DNA of 64,000 nt. Source: Nemophila menziesii (taxonomy: Eukaryota > Streptophyta > Magnoliopsida > Boraginales > Hydrophyllaceae). The stretch covers positions 9,176,001 through 9,240,000 of the forward strand of contig JARWIR010000008.1 of the NCBI GenBank assembly GCA_029959085.1, read 5' to 3'. The position numbers were made by a program, and so were the translations under genes. The stretch's first letter is position 1, and each line of letters opens with the position of its first letter. This document shows, one piece after another, positions 20,340 through 33,489 of this stretch. Under the pieces are notes generated by a model. That model saw nothing but the letters and a program-made list of their open reading frames with translations, searched no databases and was not told the DNA's origin.

Positions 20340-21130
20340 TAATATCTTTTTAAATTGTTGGGAAAACTTGTAAATCACCAGTTTTAAATCAACATATATG
20401 GAAATCCAAAAATAATATATTTTGAATAAAGTAAAACTATTTGATTACAATAATGGAAATACAAAACAAAACATACTTGGAATCGAAAAGAAACAATTAC
20501 GGAAATACTGGCGTTAAAATGATATTCTGGCGTACCGGTTATCTCTAACAGAGTACATTTCTACAACAAAATAATTTTGAGAGAGAAGTATAAAGTAGTT
20601 ATTTTCTGATTGAATTTTGTAGCTAAGAAAAATCGAAGAAGACTTGTATTTATAGGTGAAGAGAGAACATTTCAGAATCGTCAGAATTAATCGTCTTTGA
20701 TGGCTCCATTATAGTTGACGTTTTGAATGTTACATCTATTACATCTTTTCAAATTCCATCCATGAACCTGGACACTTTGTTGACTTCTGATTCATTCCCG
20801 TTTTGACTAAGTTTTGTAACAATTGAGCCTTGAATGTAGAATATTTTGGTTTTAATGAGTCTTTAATTGGTGGACGTTATGTCTTTTGGCTAGAAGGTTA
20901 TGAATTACCAACGACTCATATACGTACCGTATGTGTCCCACCAGAATCATTTAAAAAAAGTTGTTTCATTTTTAGACCCCCCAACTCTCCAACTCCTTCA
21001 TGAGCCAACGACTCACGTCGTCGTCCGGAAGGTGGGTGGTGTTGGGTGGTGGTGGTGGTGGTGTGCGCGTGTGCGGTTTTTCCTTTTCCTTGTTGGTGTC
21101 TATAACCTTTAGTTCTTTTGGAAGTAATAA
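20340..21130 (-). mobile_element. LTR-like block upstream of copia gag
   Basis: This lies directly 5' of the gag start on the minus strand. It has the same architecture as blocks at about 26900-28060 and 54700-55740: a segment near AACTTGG/GTTTTGTAAC, a TATA-like region, and then a GGTGGG/GGTGGTGGTG-rich stretch followed by a TTTTCC(A/T)TTTTCC-like run. Shared layout next to a gag start suggests a copia LTR plus leader. I did not find matching direct copies on both sides of the element, nor a clear primer-binding site. Confidence 0.4.
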
Positions 21131-24059
21131 GGAGGTAAGATATTATATTCTTACTTTTTCTCTATTTCACTTTTTATGTTTGACATTTTTTTCAATAAAA
21201 TGTATTTTCACTTCTCCCATAAGAACATGAATATAATTAATTACTACATTGTATTCTTATGATTTAGATACTCCATATTAATGTTAATTCCAACGATTAT
21301 TTGTGAATGTTAATTATATGGAAGGAGATAAATGATTCTATAATAAAAAGAACGGAAGCCAAATCATTTACAAACAATAGGCTTATCTATTCAAACCTAT
21401 GTATATTATCAATATGGTGATGCAAAGATAAACAAGTATATTATTTCACAAAATATTATAACCCATAAAATTAGAATGTCGAAACAATATGCTTTGGATC
21501 AGATTGCAGATCTTTTAGCTATGAATGTTCATTTCTTTGTTACAATTAGATTTAACATTAATATTAATTGGAAACCTCCTTCTAAAGGATAAATTTAAGA
21601 TAAATTGTAATGCAACATGAAATTGTTTAACTAACTGTGCAAAAATTCTTGTATCTTTATTAATCATGATGGTATTATTCTAGGTGTATTTGTTGTGAAC
21701 ATTGTTTCAGTATCTCATTTGGAAGCTGAAACGAGATGAGTATGTATAGATTGTAGGATGGTTGCATTAATGCCTCAAGATTCACTTACAAATGAAAATG
21801 ACTTCTTTTAATTATTGTAATTATTCGTAAAATATATAATTTGATGATGGATATTAAAGAAAACAATAACTAGTTTTCTAACTTATCTTTCTCGTTGATG
21901 TCTAGAAAAAGAACATATGAATTGATTGAGTGGCAAAACAGAATGGTTAATCGAATTGAGATATCTCTCTAAGTTTTTTTCTCTCACTTCTCTTTTCTTC
22001 TACATTTTTCTTCAAAACTTTAAAACTTATTATCAATCTTCCATTAACAAAAAATTGTGATACTCAAAGTTCCTATTCTTGGTTTCCAGATTAAATCTGT
22101 TGGTAGTGAATCAGTCCATATCAAATTCTAGTTTTGACTTTTGTCTGATTTGGTTTGGTATGGACTAAGATATGAAATTTCTTTTATTTTATGTTTTTTT
22201 GTTTTGGTGGTCGATGTTTCGAAGGTGATTTTTCTAAAATTTGGTGTTAAGGTATATATTCACTCATTGAGTTCTCAATGGTCCTAACCCACTTTGTTTT
22301 TGGTATGTTGGACGAAATGGGGTGTTGCTCACTGCTGCAGGTTATGGTTAATGTTTTCTAATCGTGATTAGGATCCTCTCTCAGTTCTAATATTTTTAAT
22401 CTACATTGGACTTTCAATGATGGCGGACCCTTACATAGATTTATTACTCTTATAGTTATTGACAACAAGAAATTGATTCTCTATTTCATTGGTTTTTAAG
22501 TTATATTGTTGTTAATGATCTATTGGTTTATTTAATTATATATTTATTCAATTTTATCTAAGCTGCTTAATTTATATTATTGGTTTAACACATATCTTCA
22601 AAGACAGTGGATGCTCAAGCCCACTTTATTTCAACGTAAGGACAATATCTTTAAGGGAATCAACCTTAGAGCCATGTAAGATGCATAAAAAAGTCTCCTA
22701 TTAACTAGTTGGTTGGTAGCTAATGAAATGATGTCTAAAAGACCAAATAACCCTCAACCCCCTTAGTATATAGAGAACATGGTTATAAGAAAAACCCTAT
22801 GGAAGACTGGTTTTTACAGGGTCTCTCTTCTCATCTCTCTTCTCTCTTCTTTCTTTTCTCTTCTCTCTTTTCTCTTCTATTTCTATTCACATTAGTATTG
22901 GAACAAAAAACAAAAGGAAATCTCTTCATACTCAAATCTCACCTTCGCACAAAGCCCTTCTCTTGCACAAGAAACCGCCATCGCCTGCCAAGAAGGTAAA
23001 AAATTGAATTATTTTTAACCTAATCTCATCAATTTTACCATGTGAAGAGATTTTCTTTTAGTTTATTGTTCCAATGCGAGTTTGAAGAGTGTGTTTTTAG
23101 ATTTATCACAATTCATTGTTTTTCAATGTTTACCTTTTTTTATTTTTTTTACAATATGAGAAGTGATAAATTAAGTGTGAATAGATTTTTTTTTGTTTAT
23201 AAGTGTGAGTGTGAAGCATTGAGTTTGATGAGATTTTCTTTTTTGTTTTTTTTGCCAATGCAAGTGTGAAGAGATGTGTACCAAAGACAAGTTATTGACC
23301 TTTTTGAATTGTTTTTCAGTAAATATTTTTTGGCATAACTGGAGATGGTCTAACATAAACCGAAAATATAATTATGTACTTTGAATTGGGTACCAGTAGA
23401 TCTGAATTGGTAAGCAATTTCACATTTTTCTAGTGAAAAAAGGCATGGCTTTAATGTTTGGTATGCAATGTTGTAGTGGGGGTACATACCAGTTAGTTTG
23501 ATTGCTTATGATATTTGTTAAGTTTATAGTTGTCGGATTAGTATGGGTACGTACCATCTCGTATGTATGGTATGATTGTCGGTCTATTAGCGTACGTACA
23601 AGTAAATAAGTATGATCAGGTACGTTTTCATCTCATTGCTCTTTATATTACGTTTTTAAAAGAGGTCTTGAGCTCATTTTATTGTTATTTATGCAATTTG
23701 TTGGTGGATTAGGTCTTTCATGACATTTTTCTTGTAAAATTCTTGTTCACCTTTGATTCTAATCTTCCTATATTTTGAATTGTGTACGTATCGTTGGTAT
23801 ATACCATATACCCAAAACATAATTGGGTTTATACCGAAATGGTTGTAGGGATCTATTATACAATTATAAAAACAAAGAAAAAAACTATAAAAAATAAAGT
23901 AAAGGGTAAAATATTAGAAAGAACCAAACTAGATTATACTATTAGGCCTTGAATATTATTTTTAATTGAGACGTATAAAATGATATATTACAATTTTAGG
24001 CTTTAATTTATACTTTCAACTCAGCTGAAGTTTATTTCAATCCTAAGTTTTTCTTATTA
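21131..24059. other. Intergenic, with CT-rich tract and short direct repeats
   Basis: No gene recognised. A pyrimidine-rich tract of TCTCTTCT type lies at about 22818-22880. Two imperfect direct repeats near 23040-23100 and 23225-23280 share GAGATTTTCTTTT, CCAATGCxAGTxTGAAGAG and flanks. The segment 23390-23620 repeats GTACGTACC and GGTATG-like words. Confidence 0.5.
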
Positions 24060-24560
24060 AAACCACATGCTACTATTTAAAAAAAACCACAACCTATCTT
24101 TTCAAACAGAGACAACTCATTCTTCATTTGTTCACCAAGCCATAGACTCTTATACATAAAGCATGACCTTCCACGGTCATGGAGTGGATCTTGACGTAAT
24201 TCTACCCTTAAGTTTTGATCTCGACCCATTCAGACCTTATATTTGAGTGTTTTGGTGAGTTTTCTTTGATATGTTTTATTTTATATTAATTGTGGAGGTA
24301 TGAGGTGTTATGTGATTTTATGTGATTTTTGTATTTTTTTACGAATTCTTTTTTTTAAAGAATGATGATTATTCTTTTATTTATGCTGAATTTGGAGATT
24401 TTAAAGAATGCTCGATGTAAAGGAGGCATTATTTGAAGAAATAATGTTTGATGTAATTTAAGAATGTTAAAGTTTTAGGAAAGATTAAAGTTTTGTAGAT
24501 TAATTGAGAATTCTTGTAGTGTTTGTTACATTGTAATTGGTTTAAAAGAAATAAGATCTA
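24060..24560 (+). pseudogene. First-exon relic of the orphan two-exon unit
   Basis: A leader with TTCACCAAGCCATAGACTC and TACATAAAGC precedes an ATG at 24163. It aligns with the same leader and ATG at 47094 and, more weakly, with those at 43841 and 62325. Here the second exon is not found downstream; the sequence instead runs into the segmental duplication at about 24590. It is therefore probably a truncated copy of the unit described at 43841-45020. Confidence 0.4.
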
Positions 24561-26899
24561 ATGATACAGGTTATATACATTAGTTGTATATATAACTTAT
24601 GCATATCCTCTAATATAGCTAACCTATGAACTGTAATATTAGACATATCATTATATATATGATGTGGATATCCGTTGATATCGCATAAATTGTTTTGTTA
24701 TTGAATTATATAAAGCAATATCGCATGAACACTTGAAACATAAAGTGGATAGGGTTTATACTCATATAGCATATGTATCTTATGTGAATATCTTTTAATA
24801 TTGAATAACCTATCAAATAAACAAAAAGTTTATAGTTATATATATTATAAAAGTATAACTTGTTCAAATAAAGATTTTATTCTCATTGACATGTTTTGTA
24901 ATTTCACGTGAGTAAAAAAATTCAGTTTTGAAAAACTAAGACTAAATACTTTTTGTATTATGGACACATTTTTTACTTCATTATTGCATACAAGCCCACT
25001 AATTATTTACAAAAATTTGTATGAGATTTATTCTTCATTGTCAAAAGGTCCAGTTTGAGATATTACTCAAGTATTAATATAGTCAACTGACTTTAACCAT
25101 CATATAGGTTAATTAAGGTATATAAATTTCATAGCATGAATATAGCCTCACATATTAATGGGATATTGTTCTATAAAAACTAAATGAGTATAAATTGTAT
25201 AAGAGTTACACAATACTAAATTTCATATCAAGTGTGTTTTTGATATACAATTTATGCCTTAAAAATATATTACTTGGTTATCTTCCATTATACAATATTT
25301 GAAGTCCATAAACAAATTCAGGGGGAAAACATTTATGATCTAGTAGAATATTTATTTTATCATGTATAGAAAATTGCTAGAAAATCGATTGTTTTTTCGT
25401 ATATATTGAATACTCTCATTATTCAAATAGAAAATGTAACTTATCAATTGGTTCTTAATTGTGTGATTTTAATATAATTTTTTCCATATATTACAAATAT
25501 TTTATTTAAATATATATGGGAATATAATTGCAATAATTTATGCGCAACTTAAACTTACAAGTTTGGAGAAATCTTGTTTTTGCTAAAATATGATATATGA
25601 AGCAAAATTCCATTGATAAGAGGGATAGTTAAAAAGTATTCATAAATTATGGTGTTTAGTTCAATATTATAAGTTCAATATTCAAAAATATGTATTTAAA
25701 AATACAGTGACTTAGTCACATATTCAAAGTCAAAGACTCCTCTTATATAAGTTGACACTTCTTGGTCAGCCTTTTGATTATGATGCGTATAGCGTGACCG
25801 GTCTTTTGATTCTAAAATTTAATAAAGATGTTTGTATAAGAAAGTTGACACTTCTTGGACTTTAACATCATATTTATATCTTGACGAAAGAAATTAGAGA
25901 ATATAACTGAAAATTATTACTCCTTTTAGAGTATTAAGTACATGAGTATTTATAATTACTTAGAAACCAAATATCTCATTTAGTTATACAACTCTACAAG
26001 AATGGAATTAAAAAGTATATTGATCATGATAAAATAATATGTCTAAATGATCATTCAAAAGTTATTATATAAGAGCGAGGATCTTGAATCAAAGTACATT
26101 AAAATTACCAACTATAAAATTTGGTTATGTATAAAAAAACGCATTCAGGCTAATTCATACCCATATGGTATGAACGTATGATAAGATATATATATTTAGA
26201 ATAGTGAATTTTTTTACATAAAAGACTTCATGTGCGTCTTACATAAAATAAAATTATCCCTTTATTTTAAGATTCAAACACCCGTCTGAAAGTCTTTTAA
26301 GGACTAAAAGAGTTTATACATAAATATCAGGATATATCCGAAAATATATGTTTTATAAATAAAAGTTGATGTATATATTGTTATTTTTGTTAGATGTTTC
26401 CATGTAATCTGTTATATATAGTTTTATGTTGTTTCATAAGTAATTATGTGTTTATAGATGATTATGTGCATATATATATTTTTATTTTATTTGTACATAA
26501 TTGTTACTTAAACATTATATCCATATATTAGAAATTTGTATCAATCCATGTCACTACATATTACTTAATTTGAACAACAACAAATATTATAATGTTTGGG
26601 ATTATGAAGATCAAGATCAAATTTTAAAATTGAACAGAGTCATTAATAGAAACACATAAGGGAATGATTAATACGTGTTCCACTCTTTTTACATTCATCA
26701 ATATTTGTTCCACATGATTATTCTGAGAATATTTTTTTAACGAGGCACATTTAAATTGTATAATGATATTGTACTCTTTTTCTTTTACTTGATCTTTTAT
26801 CAAAAGGTTTTCTTAAGAAAGGTTCTAACAAGATATATTTTTAAGGATTGAATATCAATGAGGATGTATTATGAATCATTGTATAAATATGAATTTCTA

Positions 26900-28060
26900 C
26901 TTTGTAATTCATACAAGAGGTGCACACGGGTAAGTTTTCCGACTCGTGGAATAAAATCCAACCCAACCAATGAGTGCAGGAGTATATTTATAAACCCCCA
27001 CCCAATTCTAACTCTATATGAACCATCATTTTAGATTTCATCGCTTAGTTTCGAATTTGAGTAGGCTTCAAGTTTTGTCAATGTCTTTTGATTATTAAAT
27101 GGATAAGAATTTACACTATGTACATAATAAAAATAATAACAAAAATAATAAGTAACATTTCGGAATATAAGTTTACAAACAACCTTGTTAAAAATTAATG
27201 AACTAGTAGTACTAAGCTAAGATTACGCTTAGATAAATACATATATTGTTAAGCTCATCAAAACTAGAAAACAACATCACAATTACAAGTAATTTCCAAA
27301 GTTCAAATAAAAATATTACAATTACAAATGTGTAAATAGTGTTGTACACTATACTGTTGGTGAAATAACTATAACGCTGATTGATAAAAATGATTTGATT
27401 AAATTATTTCAATATTGTAAAACTACAACTATTACACGAAAATAAAAATGAATTACAATAAATTATACTGAATTCGTAAAATAAAAGTTATGATTCCAAC
27501 TTGTGTTAAAAAAGATAATATGGATGTATAGATGTCTCTAACAATATTTTACTACCTCTCTATGATCAAGAATTATTTATGGGAAGAAGAGAGTATTTTC
27601 TGAATACTTGTTTTGTTAGGTTTGTAAATAACTAAGGCTCTTTATATACGAGATAAAACCTTCCACAATCGTCACATTGATGCATGGTCATTAAGTTGTC
27701 ATAAAGTAAAACACTTTAAATGTTACAGCAATTTGAAAGTCTTCAATGAACCTGGGAAGTCTTCTAGTAGTTGGTTGAGGAACGGATTTGGATTAGCTTG
27801 ACCAAGTTTTATAACATCCATAACAACCGAGTTATTAATGGTGGAGGTTTCTGACGTTGGGATAAATCCATTCAAGTCTTAGAATTAATATAAAGAGACC
27901 AAGTAATGGTATAAATACTAGCTACAAAATTTGACTTTTTATTATTTTTAATTCCCGATGTCTCCCCCACAACCATATCACGCCACCACCTCCGTTGTCG
28001 GTATCGGGCCGGGTGGGTGGTGGTTGTGCACACGTTAGGGGTCTTCCCATTTTCCATTAG
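26900..28060 (-). mobile_element. LTR-like block (copia-related), copy 1
   Basis: It matches 54700-55740 through the segmental duplication and shares its general layout with 20340-21130 upstream of the copia gag. Features include a TATATA-type box near 27645, a GGTTGAGGAA...CTTGACCAA segment, and a GCGCC-rich end with GGGCCGGGTGGGTGGTGG near 28010. Part of it (26900-27420) also matches 46000-46490, which lies directly beside the second gag fragment. I could not find the terminal dinucleotides or duplicated target site. Confidence 0.35.
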
Positions 28061-29962
28061 TCTCCATAGTGTTATAATGTTTGAAATAGATAGGAGTATT
28101 ATTTATTTTTTCCCTTCTCTATTTGCAACGTGGTTCTTTTTCCATAGAATTTTTTTCCACTTCTACCAAGGGCATGAATAGATTATAAAATAACAAAATG
28201 TATATTCTCTTAATAATTTCAACATATACATGATTTGGACAAAAATTAAAATATTTATTGAATGTTCTTGTGTTTGAGTCTTTATGGACATTTCAAATTC
28301 TTTCTTATACTTATAATCATTGTAGAAAACAAGGTGTTTAACATCATAAATAGTATCTATCGGACACAGATTAATTGTCTTAATATTAATGTGAAGTTAA
28401 TGACCACACGATTAGAAAAGTATGGAATCCAAATTTAAAAGTAGAAACAAAGTATATTGAATAGTTAAATAAAATTAACTAATACTTCAATGATGACTTG
28501 CATGTGCTTCAAGACCTCCCATATAAAGGAACGGTGACGCCACATCTTTAATCAACTTAAAAATGGTGCATAGTATAACTAGTTACTAGCTTGCTTAAGA
28601 GTACAAAATTGTCAATGCCAACTCTGTTAGATTAATTACACTATTTATCCCCATATTGTGCAAGATAGACCAATACATTATATATACCCATTTTATTTCA
28701 AAACATTAGACATTTGGTTCTTATTGACTTAGTTTATTAGAAAAAATCAAATTACAATCCCCAACCCATAAACTTGACATCATAAATGCATAGGTTATTT
28801 ATATCATCATCGTTTAAGATTTTAATAAGTCTTAGATTAATTATCTTCATTATCTCTGTCTGTATAGGTGTTAGAGACATTAAGTACTTTCAAATACCAA
28901 ATTACAAAAAACTATTTATGTTTAGAACTCAACAATAAACTTTCAAAATCCAACATAATTAATGAAACCAAGTGATAACATAAAATTCAGTTCATAAGAA
29001 GTTTTATGGAGATGCGAACCCAGGCACCAAAGCAATTTGCATTAAAAGCTGTTAATAAAATAGGTTTCTTCACAATCATGAATTGGCCAGTTCCAGTTTG
29101 ACTAATCTATCATGATATAATATTCCTTGTATATTATATAGTTCATTTAGGAGATTCATAATTTTAAATATATATAGTGCATATTACTCAAATTGCCATT
29201 CACTATGTGGATTATTATAAATTATAGACTCATTCTCGGCACACACATTAGAAAAAAGGGCTCGAGAACACAATAATTCATGATAACACAAAAAAATCCA
29301 TTAACTAAATACAATTCAGTGTGATTTTAACATAATATAATCAAACCTATACTTCATGCCATGCCTGTTGGTCCCCTAAGAGTTACTCATATGTTTTTTA
29401 TAAAAAATTTCCCAGTAATGAAAAATAAATTGATACACATGCAATTATACATTATTCATTAAAAGAATATATAGATTAAAATATTTAGTTAAGTAAAAAA
29501 AATAATTATAAATAAGATTTAAAAATATTTATTAGCCAACAAACAATAATTAAAAATTAATAATATTTACAGAAAATAAACATATATATTTGAACCATAA
29601 ACATGTAAATCTACACCCTAAAGTCACTAATGAATAAAATATAAAAAAAAAACTGAAAATATAATAAGTTGAAATTATATATATAAATGAGAGATGGGTG
29701 AATGTTATGTTTGATAGGTGACATAAGAGATGTGTTGAATCGCATGGAATGAAGGATGATTGTTGGTACTTGATGAGATAGGTATGGTGAACTGAAATAA
29801 ATAAGACAAGTGTTTTTTGGATTTGAAAGAGAAGATGTGTGGAAAAAATAAACATGAACAGGCGTAAATGTTAAGTTAATTGATTTAGGGGTATATATAA
29901 CAGTTTTGTGGTCCAACATTATTCATGAACTTTATAAAACAAAATTTTACTGTTAATGTATA

Positions 29963-30047
29963 GGAAAATTCTTCCATCCAATATTGGATGATCCTACTCC
30001 AATTATATTTATACACATAACTCATGTTTTAAACTTACAAAAGTAAC
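29963..30047. mobile_element. 85-bp insertion flanked by TA, absent from copy 2
   Basis: Copy 1 reads GTATA, then GGAAAATTCTTCC, 85 bp in all, then TATAATTGATT. The duplicate at about 57300 reads straight through as GTGTATAATTGATT, giving an empty site with TA as target duplication. The insert matches the left half of the palindromic MITE at 35452-35622, including the CCATCCAATATTGGATG palindrome. TA target duplication fits Tc1/mariner-type (Stowaway-like) insertion, but a partial element is unusual. Confidence 0.7.
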
Positions 30048-30521
30048 TATAATTGATTTCAAGGCATTTTTGTGTTAGTTGTGCAATCCAAATTCATACA
30101 CTCTAATATGAATATATTTGTACTCTCTCAATTTTAGTCTCTCTGTCTCTCAAATTTTTTATTATGTTATGTGATAATGTTTAATTATTCGTTTCATTTA
30201 CAACCATACACAACTAAAAATTTATTAATAATGGGTTATTTTAAACTATTTTGTCAAATTTTTAATATTGAATTGAAAATTTAAAATTGAGAAAATATAT
30301 ATCAAATGTAAACTAATATAGACGTACACTTATATAATAAATGCTTTATTTTATTTTTACTTGTGAGAATTCATAAATAAATAATTTAATATAGTAAATA
30401 TTTGAGAAATTTAAGAAGGGTTTAAGGGGATATAAGCGTTTTATAAGAAATTTTTGAAAAAGGAGTGGTTTCAGATATATGGGGGTATTTTGAGAAATTA
30501 AAGAGATAGTTTGTTATTATG

Positions 30522-30522
<1 letters not shown>

Positions 30523-30552
<30 letters not shown>
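30523..30552. repeat. (TA)n tract at Helitron-like end
   Basis: About 15 TA units directly precede CTAG at 30553 and so form the target into which the Helitron-like end is inserted. Confidence 0.9.
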
Positions 30553-30553
<1 letters not shown>

Positions 30554-30580
30554 TAGGTGTGACCCGTGCCTGAAGGCACT
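30553..30580 (-). mobile_element. Helitron-like 3' terminus
   Basis: Read on the minus strand, a perfect hairpin GTGCCT-TC-AGGCAC (30579-30566) is followed by 9 nt and then CTAG (30556-30553). The next base is T of an AT tract. This is the canonical Helitron 3' signature: hairpin, then CTRR, inserted 5' of T. The element body would extend to the right, where gene fragments on the same strand lie at 31.9-34.3 kb. No 5' TC terminus and no Rep/helicase gene were identified, so an element would be non-autonomous. Confidence 0.55.
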
Positions 30581-30633
30581 GTCAAAATATTAAGACTAAG
30601 TGATATAGTCAAGGAAAAATCTAGAAACACCGG

Positions 30634-30806
30634 GAATGTAACCCTCCCATTCGCGATGTAAATTTTCCCTTCCCTAAAGTTGTATAAAAATTCTAAGTAA
30701 TAAGAAGGTGAATAAACAACGTGAATGTAACCTTTCCATTCACAATCTAAACTTTCCCTTCCCGAAAGTAGTATAAAAATTATAGGCATAAGAAGGTGAA
30801 TAAACA
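30634..30806. repeat. 89-bp imperfect tandem repeat
   Basis: Units 30634-30722 and 30723-30806 share GAATGTAACC, a TCCCATTC/TCCATTCAC segment, TTTCCCTTCCC, AAAGTxGTATAAAAATT and AAGAAGGTGAATAAACA. It lies just inside the Helitron-like end, within the 7.2-kb segment missing from duplication copy 2. Confidence 0.85.
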
Positions 30807-31899
30807 TGTTGGTTTCACCCCGTTTCCCGAGAGGAGGGGCGTTGTGATAATCCGCACATACTACAAATTATAACTATAATCTAATATCTTTGTTAATATT
30901 ATGACACATTGATTTAGTAAAATTTAATGTCATACTAAAAATTTATAAATATATATCTATAGTTACAAAAGTGTGTCTTACCCTTATGGTTTAAATTAGT
31001 TTTCATACTAATTACTTCTGTTCAAAAGAAACAATTAAATAAATTAACATATATTAATCGTAATTTGGTGGAGAGGTGGTGTCCGACGAAAAATACATCT
31101 CGAAATATTAATGTGAGAGAATTAATGATAAAACTTTTGAACTTAATCATTAACAGAAAAATAATTATCGTTTTCAAATTCCTTATATATCATAGCCAAG
31201 TAATGAGTTAGATAAATCAATTAGGAAAAACTAAATCCCAGATTTATTTAGTTTTCATTTATTTCTCTTTTTACAAACATAAAATTACAAAAGATGTTTG
31301 AAAAGTATTAAACACCAACTAAATACTAATCCTATATCAAAATACCATTTGAATGTTATCATCAAACACCAATCAACCAAGATGATTATAAATTTAAATA
31401 AGAAAACGTTTTAGCTTGGTTTATACAAAATTCACATAACATATTGAATTAATCTTAGTTATCAAACATCAACTATTAAACCTTGTTCAGTAGCCCTTCT
31501 AGTGATACTTTTTCAATTCAATTCATACCGCTAAATATGTCATTCCTCTAAATATTTCTTGAATTTGCAATTCATTTTTTACACTTGAGTATCTTAGAGA
31601 AGATGAATTATTATTGATTTATTCATGAAATTGTTGACTTTTCTCTTGAGAGCCCTGCAGCTAAAAAAAATTAGGAGACACATGGATGGCAAAAAAAAGT
31701 ATTAGGAAATGTAATACACCACTGATCTAAAGAAGAAGAAAAAATATTAAGAAACAATCTACGCGCCATCGATCTAAAGGATATAAATTTATTCATTTAA
31801 CTGTTGACAGAATTGAACCTCAGGTAATCCATCTTTCTTTTGAAACCTGCAACTAAAAAATGCATTACGAAACTAAAGCAAAGGTCATAAGATTGTTTT

Positions 31900-32702
31900 T
31901 CAGACAAAATGTTGTATAATACGGGGACTCATGACACATTTACTCCCAAATATTATGAAAATTGTACACCTTGACACTATGGTGATAAACATGGTCAGCT
32001 GTGGAATGAGATAAAATAATGTTATGAGCGACTGTATACGGCTCAACGTTTGATTTTCCTTCTTTACAAAACAAATGCCAAACAAAAGAACACCTTCCCG
32101 GGGCTGGATTCCCAAGTAATTACATTGGATTGTGAATTATGTGGCCCGTTAAATATCCCCATATTCCTTGAAACATGTCAATCCAAAATTCTTGAAATCC
32201 TTTACTATTTGATTACTTAAAAATCCTTTATACTCATCTTCAAGAATTTGTGGCGGATTTGAGTGATATAGAGTTACGTAAGGCTCGATTTGTTCTTTGA
32301 GTAATGCGTTTATCAAATTATTGTAGATATGATTCCTTCTGGATTTTGTTTCCCTGTCTTGTCTGCAAAAATAGATGGAAATCAGAGGGAAACTTTGAAG
32401 TTAGAAGGGTTAATTGTACCCTTAGTCCTTCTGTTCTAAAAATTCCATGAAAGGTCTCTATGATAGATATTTATGAGCAATACAGGTTCTTGGAATTAAC
32501 CATCTGGTGCTCAGATATATCCTCCATAGGGACCTTTTGTGGTATTTCTAGAGGGCAGGGACTATAAGGACTCTAAAGGTGCCTTTAAGCCAAGTTGAAA
32601 CTAATTAAATGAAAAGTAGCTCTTACTTGGAAAGATTTGTGACCATGAAATACAGAACTGGTAAGAATCCATTCCAGAGTCCTTCATTAGATTTATATCA
32701 CG
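31900..32702 (-). pseudogene. GH1 beta-glucosidase exon fragments
   Basis: Minus-strand exon 32702-32627, bounded by CAG and GTAAG, reads RDINLMKDSGMDSYQFCISW plus SQIFP, the GH1 segment EDIxLMKDxGMDAYRFSISW. The next exon starts at 32362 after TTTTTGCAG and reads KTGKQNPEGI. After a one-base frameshift it reads IYNNLINALLKEQIEPYVTL, then PQILEDEYKGFLSNQIVKDF and CFKEYGD. Two stops occur where the acid/base TLNEP motif is expected, then YLGIQPREG-like sequence, and EPYTVAHNIILSHSTA near 32050-31990. The splice between the two exons preserves the GH1 frame, so this was copied from a genuine intron-containing gene. The N-terminus and the C-terminal nucleophile region are absent. GH1 enzymes hydrolyse beta-glucosides; this copy cannot be functional. 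Confidence 0.85.
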
Positions 32703-32941
32703 CTGTTATCAATTTTTAAAATATTAATTTAAGACTTCAATGTATTGAGAGAACACTTAATATTATTTTGCCACTGCAAAAGCATCTATGTATGTAATTT
32801 CGAGCATTGTCGAGGATTCACCTTAAAATGGTGATATTTTTTAAAAGTTGTGTTTGCATTGCTGAAATCTAATATCCTTCCTGTTCAAACATTCCAATAG
32901 AAAAAATTTTAGACACCTATATTAAGCAACATTGCAGTATT

Positions 32942-33034
32942 GGTCCCTTTATTGTGCATAAATTGCACTATAGGTGCCTGTATTGTACAAACATCACACT
33001 ATAGGTCCCTGTATTGTGCAAAAATCGCACCACA
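32942..33034. repeat. 31-bp tandem repeat, three units
   Basis: Units 32942-32972, 32973-33003 and 33004-33034 share GGTxCCTxTATTGT and a CACTATA-like end, and a fourth GGTCC starts after them. Related wording (ATAGGGACTTATAGTGTAAT) recurs as dispersed fragments near 36640, 40915, 51090-51370 and 59999. Confidence 0.85.
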
Positions 33035-33129
33035 GGTCCTTTATAAGAGGCCAATTAATAGAAATAAAGAAAGGCAAGATAAATTGATAAGAATTATGAC
33101 AATACTGAAATCCAATATTAGAAGAATTG

Positions 33130-33465
33130 ATTGGTAAATCAGTAAAAGACTTAGGCTTGGTAAAAGGCTTTCAACTTCATAAAATGACTATGGTAGGATT
33201 TTCATAAAAACATAATAAATAGCCTGTAATAATAATTAACTAAATAATTCTGAAAAATTGTAGAAGTAATGAGAATAGGTGAAAAAAATTTCAATTTTAT
33301 TAAAGTTTGAATAGTAAAAATTAATTTTATTACCTTAATTCGGATTCTTCAATTGCGCAATACTTCTCATACAATAAAAGGCTTCCAACAACAATGGATA
33401 CTGCAAGATTTATATATAAATATAATAAACAACCTGTAATTATAATTAATCAAATGCAATTCATT
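33130..33465 (-). repeat. Triplicated exon-intron unit, copies 1 and 2
   Basis: A unit with the word GGAAGCCTTTTA...ATGAGAAG, preceded on the minus strand by an AT-rich intron-like stretch, occurs in full around 33334-33465, in decayed form at 33130-33330, and again at 34878-35105. The clearest version is an exon-like block 33400-33334 with a TTGCAG acceptor and an AAG/GTAAT donor; it reads SIVVGSLLLYEKYCAIEESE in one frame. I do not recognise the protein. Its strand matches that of the flanking GH47 and GH1 fragments. Confidence 0.5.
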
Positions 33466-33489
33466 TGAAGGACTAAAACTGACCTATAA

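Larger units (their letters stand above)
24592..30363. repeat. Segmental duplication copy 1, part A
   Basis: This segment recurs in the same orientation at about 53032-57656 at roughly 90-95% identity by eye. Shared long stretches include ATGATGTGGATxTCCGTTGA (24660 and 53105), GATTAATACGTGTTCCACTC (26668 and 54378) and CATTAATTTTATATAAT-type flanks. Large differences: copy 2 lacks about 25120-25925, has a different segment in place of 24713-24830, and has a longer AT tract at 53882. The block includes LTR-like DNA at 26900-28060. I see no intact gene in it. Confidence 0.9.

Noticed and set aside
29550..29919. Two overlapping minus-strand frames of about 100 codons
   Set aside because: Low-complexity, serine/phenylalanine/isoleucine-rich chance frames in AT-rich DNA, with no motif and no conservation in duplication copy 2.
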